Shown: in pieces, positions 1 to 5,827 of the stretch
Layout: the number at the start of each line of letters is the position of its first letter
Position numbering within the stretch: position 1 is the stretch's first letter
The notes under the pieces: generated by a model
Databases searched by the model: none
What the model was told of the DNA's origin: nothing
The model's input: only the letters and a program-made list of their open reading frames with translations
Program-made: the position numbers and the translations under genes
NCBI GenBank assembly: GCA_902795875.1
Contig: CADBND010000046.1
Coordinates: 1 to 7,580 of the forward strand
Source of the DNA: an uncultured Erysipelotrichaceae bacterium
GTDB taxonomy: Bacteria; Bacillota_I; Bacilli_A; Erysipelotrichales; Erysipelotrichaceae
DNA: 7,580 nucleotides
Direction: 5' to 3'

Positions 1-129
1 CTTACCACATCCAGATGGACCAAGAAGGGTGAAAAACTCACCCTCCTTGATATCCAGTGATAAGTCAGAAATTATCGTATTATCGCCGTATTTCTTAACG
101 GCGTCGCGAATCTTGATGTTTACACTCAT
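1..129 (-). CDS. ABC transporter ATP-binding protein, N-terminal fragment (cut by window edge)
   Basis: This is the first 43 codons of the ATPase subunit of an ABC importer; the rest lies outside the window. The fragment starts at an ATG at 129-127 and ends inside the Walker A loop, whose seven visible residues are GPSGCGK (37-43). Tyr14 is placed where these ATPases carry the A-loop aromatic that stacks on ATP. A GAGG Shine-Dalgarno lies 8 nt upstream of the ATG (138-141), which supports the start. The gene follows the substrate-binding lipoprotein by 41 bases with no terminator between them, so the two are almost certainly co-transcribed, and a permease gene is expected next. The phrase GEFFTLLGPSGCGK is typical of the PotA/FbpC/AfuC/UgpC class of importers. 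The specific substrate cannot be read from this fragment. Confidence 0.93.
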   Translation of the reverse strand, partial: MSVNIKIRDAVKKYGDNTIISDLSLDIKEGEFFTLLGPSGCGK

Positions 130-170
130 ATTTCCAACCTCACTTGTAATGAATTATATTGTCTTGCAGA

Positions 171-1238
171 TTACTGTGCTGCGTTGAACATTTCAGTCCA
201 GCGTGCCTGCCAAGCTTTCTTGTTCGAGCCACAGAGAGCCATGTCTTCGTAAACGACGTTGATGTCGGCAAACGGAGTCATTTCCTTTGCGGTGTTGGAG
301 ATAGCCGGATTGACAGGACGTGCAGTGGTCTTAGCAACTTCTGCCTGGCCTTCATCAGAAATCAACCAGTCAACGAACTTCTTGGCGTTTTCCATATGCG
401 GAGCGTTCTTGATGATCGCAACACCGGCAGGAAGCCATACAGCGCCTTCAGAAGGATAGACCAGTTTGACTTTGTCACCGCCTCCGTCGACCAGAAGACC
501 GACACACGGATCTTCATAAGACACACCTACAACGTATTCGCCTTCATAAGTTCCCTTGTAGATAGCGGAAGAAGATGAAAGCATGACACCGTCAAGGTTC
601 TTAATGAATGAATCGACCCATTCCCAAGCTTTCTCGTCGTACGGTTCATCACCTTTGACCAGAAGCATATTGGTGAGTTCAGCCCAGGCACTTGAAGAGT
701 TGGCCGGATCGCCCATGGCGATCTTGCCCTTCAATTCAGGCTGTAAGAGGTCTTCATAAGAATCGAATTCGTCGATGTTGAGGCCAAGCTTCTCGTACTG
801 TTCGATATTTACCAGTAAAGCTGCGGAACCATCGAGGCAGTAGTGTGTAGTGATATTGTTGAAATTGCGGTAAGCTTCGGGGAGTTTTTCATCGCCTGCA
901 GCGACATACTCTTCGAACAGAGGAACGTATTCCTCATTAAATGAGTTGGCATAGTTCATACCGCCGTACATGACATCGCCTTGCGGATTCTCCTTTTCAG
1001 CGCCGATCCTTTCAAGGCACTCACCGGTACCGGCAGAAATAACTTCGACATTGATACCGTACTTTTCACCAAACGTATATGCGACTTCGATCAGCGGATC
1101 AGAGTTCGGCGAATAGATGACCAGATCATTGCTGGCAGCAGGTTCGCTTTCGCCGCCGCCTTCGTTACCGCCGCCTGAACATGCGACCAGGCAAAGGGTC
1201 ATAAGAGCGACCATGAGCAGTTTAAAAAACTTTTTCAT
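171..1238 (-). CDS. ABC transporter substrate-binding lipoprotein (AfuA/FbpA-like family)
   Basis: This is the extracellular solute receptor of an ABC importer, 355 aa. The N-terminus is a lipoprotein signal: Lys2-Lys3, a hydrophobic core, and lipobox LVAC with Cys20 as the lipidated residue, then a Gly/Ser/Glu-rich linker to about residue 37. The mature part begins DLVIYSPNSDPLI and carries blocks usual for AfuA/FbpA/phosphonate-type receptors, including LLQPELKGKIAMGDPANSSS (about 164-183) and VYPSEGAVWLPAGVAIIK (about 260-277). At the position where ferric-binding FbpA proteins carry two adjacent tyrosines, this one reads GVSYEDP (238-244), so iron binding is not supported. Hexose-phosphate, phosphonate or another organic anion is possible. 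A GGGAGG Shine-Dalgarno lies 5 nt before the ATG. Upstream are a sigma-A promoter and a cre site; downstream is the ATPase gene. The family call is firm and the substrate is unknown. Confidence 0.9.
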   Translation of the reverse strand: MKKFFKLLMVALMTLCLVACSGGGNEGGGESEPAASNDLVIYSPNSDPLIEVAYTFGEKYGINVEVISAGTGECLERIGAEKENPQGDVMYGGMNYANSFNEEYVPLFEEYVAAGDEKLPEAYRNFNNITTHYCLDGSAALLVNIEQYEKLGLNIDEFDSYEDLLQPELKGKIAMGDPANSSSAWAELTNMLLVKGDEPYDEKAWEWVDSFIKNLDGVMLSSSSAIYKGTYEGEYVVGVSYEDPCVGLLVDGGGDKVKLVYPSEGAVWLPAGVAIIKNAPHMENAKKFVDWLISDEGQAEVAKTTARPVNPAISNTAKEMTPFADINVVYEDMALCGSNKKAWQARWTEMFNAAQ

Positions 1239-1273
1239 TTTTTCCTCCCGGGGACATACTTCCCCTAGATATT

Positions 1274-1303
1274 ATTATATTACTTATAGAAAAGAATTGA
1301 AAA
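1274..1303 (-). promoter_or_regulatory. Sigma-A-type promoter of the ABC transporter operon
   Basis: A perfect TATAAT -10 box lies at 1279-1274 on the minus strand. The best -35 candidate is TTTTCA at 1303-1298 (4 of 6 match to TTGACA, 18 bp spacer); TTTCAA at 1302-1297 is a weaker alternative with 17 bp spacing. The region is very AT-rich and lies just after the obgE terminator. Transcription would start near 1267, giving a 5' untranslated region of about 29 nt that contains the GGGAGG ribosome binding site. The weak -35 overlaps the cre operator. Confidence 0.7.
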
Positions 1304-1311
1304 CGTTTACA
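1298..1311 (-). promoter_or_regulatory. cre site (CcpA catabolite-response operator)
   Basis: The 14-mer TGTAAACGTTTTCA matches the cre consensus TGWAANCGNTNWCA at every defined position, and its reverse complement TGAAAACGTTTACA matches too. It covers the proposed -35 element of the ABC transporter promoter, a position where CcpA-HPr(Ser-P) is known to repress. The match and position are seen in the sequence; repression by CcpA is inferred. Another LacI/GalR-family regulator with a similar central CG operator is the main alternative. Confidence 0.75.
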
Positions 1312-1321
1312 TTCAAACAAG

Positions 1322-1348
1322 AAAAAAGATGAGTCTTTCACTCATCTT
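1322..1348 (-). terminator. Intrinsic terminator overlapping the end of obgE
   Basis: On the minus strand AAGATGAGT (1348-1340) pairs with ACTCATCTT (1334-1326) around the five-base loop GAAAG; the last two stem bases belong to a run of six T (1327-1322). The obgE stop codon TGA (1340-1338) lies inside: its T closes the stem and its GA opens the loop. The last two sense codons, for Asp and Glu, form most of the 5' arm. It separates the ribosomal operon from the downstream ABC transporter promoter. Confidence 0.85.
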
Positions 1349-2615
1349 CATCCATAAAGTCGAAACTGTAATCGTGAATGAATACCTGATCGCCGTTTTT
1401 ACAGCCTCTTTCCCTAAGTGCTTCATCGACCTTCATCTTTGAAAGTGCTCTGGAAAAACGCAATACGGAATCATCATCCTGGAAATTCGTATTGAGGAAC
1501 AGACGTTCGATCTTGTCTCCTTCGATACGCCAGACGCCGTTTCCTTCATTGTAAATATCGAACTGTTTAGGCTCTTCGTATTTATATACGACCTTCGTAT
1601 CGGTCTTGTGTGTATCGTATAACGGGAACTGCGGAAGTTCCTTCAACATCTCATTGGCTTTGTACAATACCGGCATCAGTCCTTCGTTGATCAGCGTGAT
1701 CGCTTCAAAGACTTCGATATCGGGATACTTTTCCTTGAAAGCTTTGAGATTTTCTTCTGCGTTATCGAGATCCATCTTGTTGGCTAAGACGATCTGTGGT
1801 CTGTCACCGAGATTGCCCGGATATCTCTTTAATTCCTCATTGATCACTTCAAAATCGTTGATCGGATCTTCATGTCCCATATCCAGGACATGGATGATCA
1901 GACGGCAGCGTTCGATGTGTTTCAGGAATTCATGACCCAGTCCTCTTCCTTCCGAAGCACCTTCGATCAGACCCGGAAGATCCGCCATGACAAAAGAGGA
2001 ATCCCCTACCTTCACCATGCCAAGCTGCGGTTTCAGAGTCGTGAAAGGATAATCCGCGATCTCCGGTCTGGCATTGGACACGACGGAAAGAAGCGTTGAT
2101 TTTCCAACGGAAGGAAGTCCTACCAGTCCAACATCCGCTAGCAGCTTGAGTTCGATGATGACATCTCTTTCTTCGCCAGGTGTACCCAGAGTGCAAAAAT
2201 CCGGTGCATTGTTGCGGGAAGATTTGAAATGGTAGTTTCCTTTTCCACCTTTTCCACCCTGACAGATCACCACTTGTGAATCCAGGGTATTGAGATCGGC
2301 AATGACTTCATCCAAAGCGATGTCCTTCACGATCGTACCGAGCGGTACCTTCACGATGACATCGTCCCGGGAAGCACCGTACATGCTGTTGCCCTTACCG
2401 TTTTCACCATCCTGTGCCCGGATCATCTTGGAATAGCGCAGATCCAGAAGCGTGGATTTGTTGGTATCGACCTTGAATATGATCGAACCGCCGTTTCCTC
2501 CGTCACCTCCCGAAGGACCGCCGAGTGGATTGTATTTCTCACGCTTAAAAGCGACGATACCGTTACCGCCGTTTCCTGCTTTGAGTTTTAGTTTTACCTT
2601 GTCTATGAATTGCAT
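1338..2615 (-). CDS. obgE: GTPase Obg/CgtA, ribosome assembly factor
   Basis: This encodes the essential GTPase that acts in late assembly of the 50S subunit and links growth to nutrient state. At 425 aa it is full length for the Bacillota form. The glycine-rich Obg fold spans about 1-158, with repeated GGxGG motifs such as GGPSGGDGGNGG. The G domain follows: G1 GLPSVGKST (166-174), G2 DYPFTT (188-193), G3 DLPGLIEGA (212-220) and G4 NKMD (279-282). A C-terminal OCT domain runs from about 345 to 423. The G5 loop, usually ISA, reads AIT here (305-307). The start MQFIDKVKLKLKAGNGGNG is the usual family start, yet no Shine-Dalgarno lies within 20 nt of it; a terminator-like hairpin ends 11 nt upstream. 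It is the last gene after rplU-prp-rpmA and ends in an intrinsic terminator. Confidence 0.98.
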   Translation of the reverse strand: MQFIDKVKLKLKAGNGGNGIVAFKREKYNPLGGPSGGDGGNGGSIIFKVDTNKSTLLDLRYSKMIRAQDGENGKGNSMYGASRDDVIVKVPLGTIVKDIALDEVIADLNTLDSQVVICQGGKGGKGNYHFKSSRNNAPDFCTLGTPGEERDVIIELKLLADVGLVGLPSVGKSTLLSVVSNARPEIADYPFTTLKPQLGMVKVGDSSFVMADLPGLIEGASEGRGLGHEFLKHIERCRLIIHVLDMGHEDPINDFEVINEELKRYPGNLGDRPQIVLANKMDLDNAEENLKAFKEKYPDIEVFEAITLINEGLMPVLYKANEMLKELPQFPLYDTHKTDTKVVYKYEEPKQFDIYNEGNGVWRIEGDKIERLFLNTNFQDDDSVLRFSRALSKMKVDEALRERGCKNGDQVFIHDYSFDFMDEDE

Positions 2616-2623
2616 AATGTTTT

Positions 2624-2646
2624 AAAAAGGCCCCGTAAAGGGCCTT
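2624..2646 (-). terminator. Terminator-like hairpin between rpmA and obgE (probably an attenuator)
   Basis: AAGGCCC (2646-2640) pairs with GGGCCTT (2633-2627) around a 6-nt loop, and three more T follow (2626-2624) before the sequence turns to AAAAC. The stem is strong and GC-rich but the T run is short, so partial termination is more likely than a full stop. It begins 14 nt past the rpmA stop and ends 11 nt before the obgE ATG. A structural role in obgE translation is the alternative. Confidence 0.6.
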
Positions 2647-2660
2647 GATTCCTTATGAGA

Positions 2661-2945
2661 TTAAGCTACAGGGTAAACGGATACCTTTGTCTTATCCTTG
2701 CCGAGATGTTCGTATTTCACGACACCGTCGACCAGACAGAATAACGTATCGTCTCCGCCCTTCTTGACATTCTCACCCGGATGGATCTTCGTACCTCTTT
2801 GACGGTAGATGATAGAACCCGCTGTCGCAAACTGTCCATCTGCCAGTTTCGCACCAAGACGTTTTGAATGCGAATCACGGCCGTTCTTAGTCGAACCAAC
2901 ACCTTTTTTCGAAGCGAAGAACTGAATATTCAATACATATTTCAT
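2661..2945 (-). CDS. rpmA: Large ribosomal subunit protein bL27
   Basis: Ribosomal protein L27 (94 aa) reaches the peptidyl-transferase centre of the 50S subunit with its N-terminal tail. The body has the conserved runs SKKGVGSTKNGRDS, GSIIYRQRGTKIHPG and DDTLFCLVDGVV. The N-terminus carries the Bacillota-type extension MKYVLNIQFF (1-10) before ASKKG; by analogy with Staphylococcus aureus it is removed after Phe-Phe by Prp, whose gene is directly upstream. An AAGGAAG ribosome binding site (2960-2954) inside the end of prp supports the ATG at 2945; the gap from the prp stop is 5 nt. This start is needed to keep the cleavable extension. Identity is certain; the cleavage site is inferred from the family. 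Confidence 0.98.
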   Translation of the reverse strand: MKYVLNIQFFASKKGVGSTKNGRDSHSKRLGAKLADGQFATAGSIIYRQRGTKIHPGENVKKGGDDTLFCLVDGVVKYEHLGKDKTKVSVYPVA

Positions 2946-2950
2946 GTGTT

Positions 2951-3256
2951 TTACTTCCTTTCTACTTTGATGAAATCCCCATAGGAGACTTCGATCGTTT
3001 TCATCTGCGTTATGACCAATTCGAAGTAGTCCTGGACCACTTTCGAATCGCTGTGATCTCTGATGATGATCCTGTTTTCTTCCTGTACGATCTCCACATC
3101 CTCTTTCAAGGCATCGAGCGCGTTCATGAAACCAAACATGATCGAGCTGACTGAAGCACAGATCAGATCTTCACCGAATTCGCCGAACTCCGCATGACCG
3201 CTTACATCCAGGGATCGATAGAGACCGTCCTCGTGTTCAAATATCGCTTTGATCAT
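2951..3256 (-). CDS. prp: Ribosomal-processing cysteine protease Prp (YsxB family)
   Basis: This is a 101-aa cysteine protease that trims the N-terminal extension from ribosomal protein L27, a step needed for functional ribosomes in Bacillota that carry the extension. The signature GHAEFGEFGEDLICASVS (20-37) holds the expected catalytic pair His21 and Cys33; family proteins are about 105-115 aa, so this one is compact but complete. It lies between rplU and rpmA, the standard position. Its ATG overlaps the rplU stop as TGATG (one shared base), and there is no strong Shine-Dalgarno, so translation is probably coupled to rplU. The protein was formerly annotated as DUF464 or YsxB, sometimes as a putative L27-associated protein. 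Identity is strongly supported by motif, context and the matching L27 substrate. Confidence 0.95.
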   Translation of the reverse strand: MIKAIFEHEDGLYRSLDVSGHAEFGEFGEDLICASVSSIMFGFMNALDALKEDVEIVQEENRIIIRDHSDSKVVQDYFELVITQMKTIEVSYGDFIKVERK

Positions 3257-3564
3257 CAGCCGATCTTTTCAACAGTCAACTTAGTGTATGGCTGACGATG
3301 GCCCTGTTTACGTCTGGTAGAACCGGACTTGGACTTGTATTTGAAGATAAGGATCTTCTTAGCTTTGCCCTGCTTTTCGACCTTGCAGCTGACCTTGGCA
3401 CCCTCAACATATGGAGTACCTAAAGTGAGACTGCCGTTCTCCAATGCAACGACTTTGTCAAATACATAGTTCTTGCCTTCTTCTACATCCAGTTTTTCGA
3501 CATAGATCGTCTGGCCTTCTTCGACCTTCAGCTGTTTGCCACCGGTCTCGATGATTGCGTACAT
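3256..3564 (-). CDS. rplU: Large ribosomal subunit protein bL21
   Basis: Ribosomal protein L21 (102 aa) binds 23S rRNA in the 50S subunit. It begins MYAIIETGGKQLKVEEGQ, the hallmark L21 N-terminus, and has the basic C-terminal block KYKSKSGSTRRKQGHRQPYTKLTV. The length is normal for bacterial L21. The start is fixed by an AAAGGAGG ribosome binding site 6 nt upstream of the ATG. It is the first gene of the rplU-prp-rpmA-obgE unit, preceded by a strong promoter and a leader of about 100 nt that could regulate its translation. The stop codon shares one base with the prp start codon. Confidence 0.98.
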   Translation of the reverse strand: MYAIIETGGKQLKVEEGQTIYVEKLDVEEGKNYVFDKVVALENGSLTLGTPYVEGAKVSCKVEKQGKAKKILIFKYKSKSGSTRRKQGHRQPYTKLTVEKIG

Positions 3565-3670
3565 AGTGCACCTCCTTTATTTAGATTCAGACTCGCCATT
3601 AAGGTGATCCAAAGATGCTTTAAACCTCTTCTGAGCGGTTATAATCCCCTCTAAGGAGGGACTACAACAT
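3565..3670 (-). promoter_or_regulatory. rplU mRNA leader, candidate L21-type autoregulatory element
   Basis: This is the 5' untranslated region between the promoter and rplU. It can form the hairpin CCCTC (3660-3656)/GAGGG (3651-3647) with loop CTTA, and a second hairpin around AACC...GGTT (about 3640-3623). CCTCCTT at 3659-3653 is a perfect complement of AAGGAGG in the ribosome binding site (3577-3571), so forming the first hairpin would leave the ribosome binding site free. No T run follows either hairpin, so translational control fits better than termination. An L21 leader RNA upstream of rplU is known in Bacillota (Rfam L21_leader); membership of this copy is inferred from position and structure, not checked against the model. 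Confidence 0.6.
3571..3578 (-). promoter_or_regulatory. rplU: Strong ribosome binding site of rplU
   Basis: AAAGGAGG lies 6 nt before the rplU ATG and is the strongest Shine-Dalgarno in the window, fitting a highly expressed ribosomal protein gene. Seven of its bases are complementary to a leader segment about 75 nt upstream. Confidence 0.9.
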
Positions 3671-3674
3671 AAGT

Positions 3675-3703
3675 ATCATAGCAGAACAAGACCTGTTTTT
3701 CAA
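3675..3703 (-). promoter_or_regulatory. Strong sigma-A promoter of the rplU operon (extended -10)
   Basis: The -35 box TTGAAA (3703-3698) and -10 box TATGAT (3680-3675) are separated by exactly 17 bp. The bases TGC precede the -10 box, which makes an extended -10. Transcription should begin near 3670-3668. The -35 box starts 8 nt past the stop codon of the upstream methyltransferase gene, and no terminator lies between, so read-through from the dnaE side may add to expression. Confidence 0.88.
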
Positions 3704-3711
3704 TGGAATTT

Positions 3712-4389
3712 TCACTTTTTCGCGTCCCGTATGTTCAGAAACTCCCCGCTGTCGAGAATGATCGGATCGTAGACCTTCAGTTTGGACATCGGGCCGATCT
3801 TCAGCTTCAATACGACCCGCAAGGCGTGAGTTGAATGGATGTCATGAACGAAGGCCATCTTCATGATCTTGAGTTTACATTTCTTGCACATCTCATATAC
3901 TTCCGGAAAGCGATCAGCCTGATAGATCAGATATGCCTCCCCGTTGGCCTTCATAGTCTTCCGGAAACAGAGAAAAAGGTCTTCCAGTGGAAGGGATTCT
4001 TCAAACATCGCCTCTTTCAGATAAGGATCTTGCGTGACATTGTTCATCTCAAAAAAAGGCGGATTGCATATCACGACATCGAAAGTACCGATATCGAGAT
4101 CCTGAATGCGGCCGCAGATCAGTTCGTGATCATGTGTATAACAATCCAGATTGATCTTCGCAAGTTCCAGAGCATCCTTATGGATGTCCACACCGACAAG
4201 GTGACCCGCACCCTGCCGGAAGGCATACAAAAGAAGTGCTCCGCTGTTGGTTCCGATATCCAAAACGCTCTTTCCTTTCATCCGGTCAAGGAAAGACCCC
4301 AGAACGACTGTATCGGAATTCACCTTGTAGGGAATGTTTTCCTGTGAAAAATCAAAATCGGTGAGTTTGAGATAATCACTCTTCTTCAT
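3712..4389 (-). CDS. N6-adenine methyltransferase, TrmN6/YabB-like (probable tRNA1(Val) A37 methylase)
   Basis: This is a 225-aa SAM-dependent class I methyltransferase. Motif I VLDIGTNSGALLL (42-54) binds SAM, the acidic end of strand 2 is VGVDIH (65-70), and the catalytic motif IV is NPPF (109-112), the form used by enzymes that methylate exocyclic amines of adenine. Length and layout fit COG4123 (TrmN6/YfiC in E. coli, YabB in Bacillus), which modifies A37 of tRNA1(Val); the exact target here is inferred. An upstream in-frame ATG at 4428 would add 13 residues but has no ribosome binding site and lies deep in the kinase gene; I chose the ATG at 4389, where family proteins start. It overlaps the kinase gene by 14 bases, which suggests coupled translation. 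A PrmC- or HemK-like function is the alternative, but the motif is NPPF rather than NPPY. Confidence 0.85.
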   Translation of the reverse strand: MKKSDYLKLTDFDFSQENIPYKVNSDTVVLGSFLDRMKGKSVLDIGTNSGALLLYAFRQGAGHLVGVDIHKDALELAKINLDCYTHDHELICGRIQDLDIGTFDVVICNPPFFEMNNVTQDPYLKEAMFEESLPLEDLFLCFRKTMKANGEAYLIYQADRFPEVYEMCKKCKLKIMKMAFVHDIHSTHALRVVLKLKIGPMSKLKVYDPIILDSGEFLNIRDAKK

Positions 4390-5827
4390 AGTCTCTGTCC
4401 AGTTCAAACCAGAAGGTCGATCCTTCATTCAGTTTGGATTCCACTCCGTATCTCGCCTTATGTGCCTCCAGGATCGCCTTGGCGATCGCCAGTCCCAGAC
4501 CGGATGAATTGACGGAACGGTTGAAGTTCTTGTCGACCTTGTAATAACGGTCCCATATGTAAGGTAAAGCCTCTTGCGAGATACCGTTTCCATTATCGAT
4601 CACTTCCACCCTTACCTTTTCCTCATCAGAACGGATATTGATACGTATCTTCGTACCGGGATCGGAATACTTTAAAGCATTGGAAAGGAAATTGTATATG
4701 ACCTGTGAGATCTTGATCTCATCAGCATAAACGAAACAGTCATCCGCATCCAGTTTCAGATCGATATCCTTTTCCGCGATCATCTTTGACAGCAGCATGA
4801 TCACCCTTTCCGTACATTCCTTGAGATCGAAGTTATCCCGGCTGATCTCGATCACTCCCGATTGTAGTTTAGAAAGTTCCGACATATCGGTGACCAGTTT
4901 GTTAAGGTACTCAGTCTCTTCCAGGATGACATCGAGGTGTTCGTTCCTCTTGATCGGATCATCACCGGAAATATCCTTGATCATCTCGGCATACGCCTGT
5001 ATCATCGTTAACGGTGTCTTGATATCGTGTGAGACATTGGCGACCAGGTCTTTTCGCAGATCGTTGATCTTGGAAAGCTTTTCTGTCGCATCGTCCAATG
5101 TCGTAGCCAGATCCTCGATCTCGGAGAAAGACTTGGTCTCAAAGTGCACGTCATAATCGCCCTGTGCCAGTTTATTGGCCTCATCCTTCATCCGGATGAT
5201 CGGCCTTGAGATCCTTCTCGCCAAAAACAGTGCCACGATCAAAGCGATAAAGATCACGATCGCTGCAATATAGAGATACTGATTCAATATGAAATCGATG
5301 TAGGATTCCACCGGTTCCAGCGGTGTATTCATGATCAGATAGTAGTTTGCCAGATTGCTTCGGATCTGTTTGCCATACAGAAGCATTTCCAGATCGGTGT
5401 ATTGTGAATACAGGGTATAAGAAAAAGGATTCTCGCCTTTGATGATCTGTATCATCTTTTCCGGTTCATTCTTGATTATGAACAATTCCTCACCGATACT
5501 GATCTGCTTATCCAACATACACAGCTGACCCAAAGAATCCGGCGGCGAATAGATATCCTTTCCGTTCTCGTTGTAGATGATCGCACAGACATTGTTTCCG
5601 ATGACTGTTCGGGCGGCAGATTCGATATCCTTTTCCTTGATGTCGTCATTGATTAGAAGCGACTCCATCGTCGCCGAGATCACATCGATGGTCTTGATAC
5701 GGTCGTTGCGGTAATAAGGTTTGATCAATACGACCAAAAGAAAACCCAGCAGTAACATGATGGATACTGAGAATCCCAGAAAGTACAGCCAGGTCGAAAA
5801 CCTTATTCCCTTGAAATTAAACTTCAA
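4376..5827 (-). CDS. Membrane sensor histidine kinase
   Basis: This is a 483-aa two-component sensor kinase. It has transmembrane helices at about 13-35 and 185-203, an extracytoplasmic sensor region of about 150 residues between them that I do not recognise, and a HAMP linker (about 204-256). The HisKA domain carries the phosphoacceptor His267 in VSHDIKTPLTMIQAYAEMI. The ATPase domain has the N box NFLSNALKYS (379-388), G1 DNGNGIS (411-417) and G2 GLGLAIAK (443-450). All catalytic boxes look intact. The start is a TTG at 5827-5825 overlapping the end of the response regulator gene by 11 bases; no in-frame ATG occurs before the first membrane helix, and only a distant GAGAGG could serve as ribosome binding site, so translation is likely coupled. 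The partner is the regulator directly upstream. The signal is unknown. Confidence 0.95.
   Translation of the reverse strand: MKFNFKGIRFSTWLYFLGFSVSIMLLLGFLLVVLIKPYYRNDRIKTIDVISATMESLLINDDIKEKDIESAARTVIGNNVCAIIYNENGKDIYSPPDSLGQLCMLDKQISIGEELFIIKNEPEKMIQIIKGENPFSYTLYSQYTDLEMLLYGKQIRSNLANYYLIMNTPLEPVESYIDFILNQYLYIAAIVIFIALIVALFLARRISRPIIRMKDEANKLAQGDYDVHFETKSFSEIEDLATTLDDATEKLSKINDLRKDLVANVSHDIKTPLTMIQAYAEMIKDISGDDPIKRNEHLDVILEETEYLNKLVTDMSELSKLQSGVIEISRDNFDLKECTERVIMLLSKMIAEKDIDLKLDADDCFVYADEIKISQVIYNFLSNALKYSDPGTKIRINIRSDEEKVRVEVIDNGNGISQEALPYIWDRYYKVDKNFNRSVNSSGLGLAIAKAILEAHKARYGVESKLNEGSTFWFELDRDYEEE

Noticed and set aside
153..181. TATAAT at 158-153 as a separate promoter for the ATPase gene
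   Set aside because: The sequence 17 bp upstream (CAGCAC) does not resemble a -35 box and there is no extended -10; the gene sits 41 nt after the receptor gene in an evident operon.
159..578. A 139-codon plus-strand open frame
   Set aside because: It is antisense to the substrate-binding protein gene, which has a convincing lipobox, ribosome binding site and family motifs; the plus-strand product looks like shadow coding.
3646..3660. CCCTC/GAGGG hairpin in the rplU leader as a transcription terminator
   Set aside because: It is followed by ATTATAA and not by a T run, so it is unlikely to terminate transcription; it fits better as a leader element.
3835..4347. A 170-codon plus-strand open frame
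   Set aside because: It lies wholly antisense to the methyltransferase gene, whose protein has clear SAM and NPPF motifs; its own translation shows no recognisable family and no ribosome binding site decides its start.
4387..4428. ATG at 4428 as the methyltransferase start
   Set aside because: No ribosome binding site precedes it and it would overlap the kinase gene by 53 bases; the extra 13 residues do not look like the family's N-terminus.
4797..5156. A 119-codon plus-strand open frame rich in Ser and Leu
   Set aside because: It is antisense to the HisKA region of the kinase gene; the composition is what the reverse of that reading frame produces.
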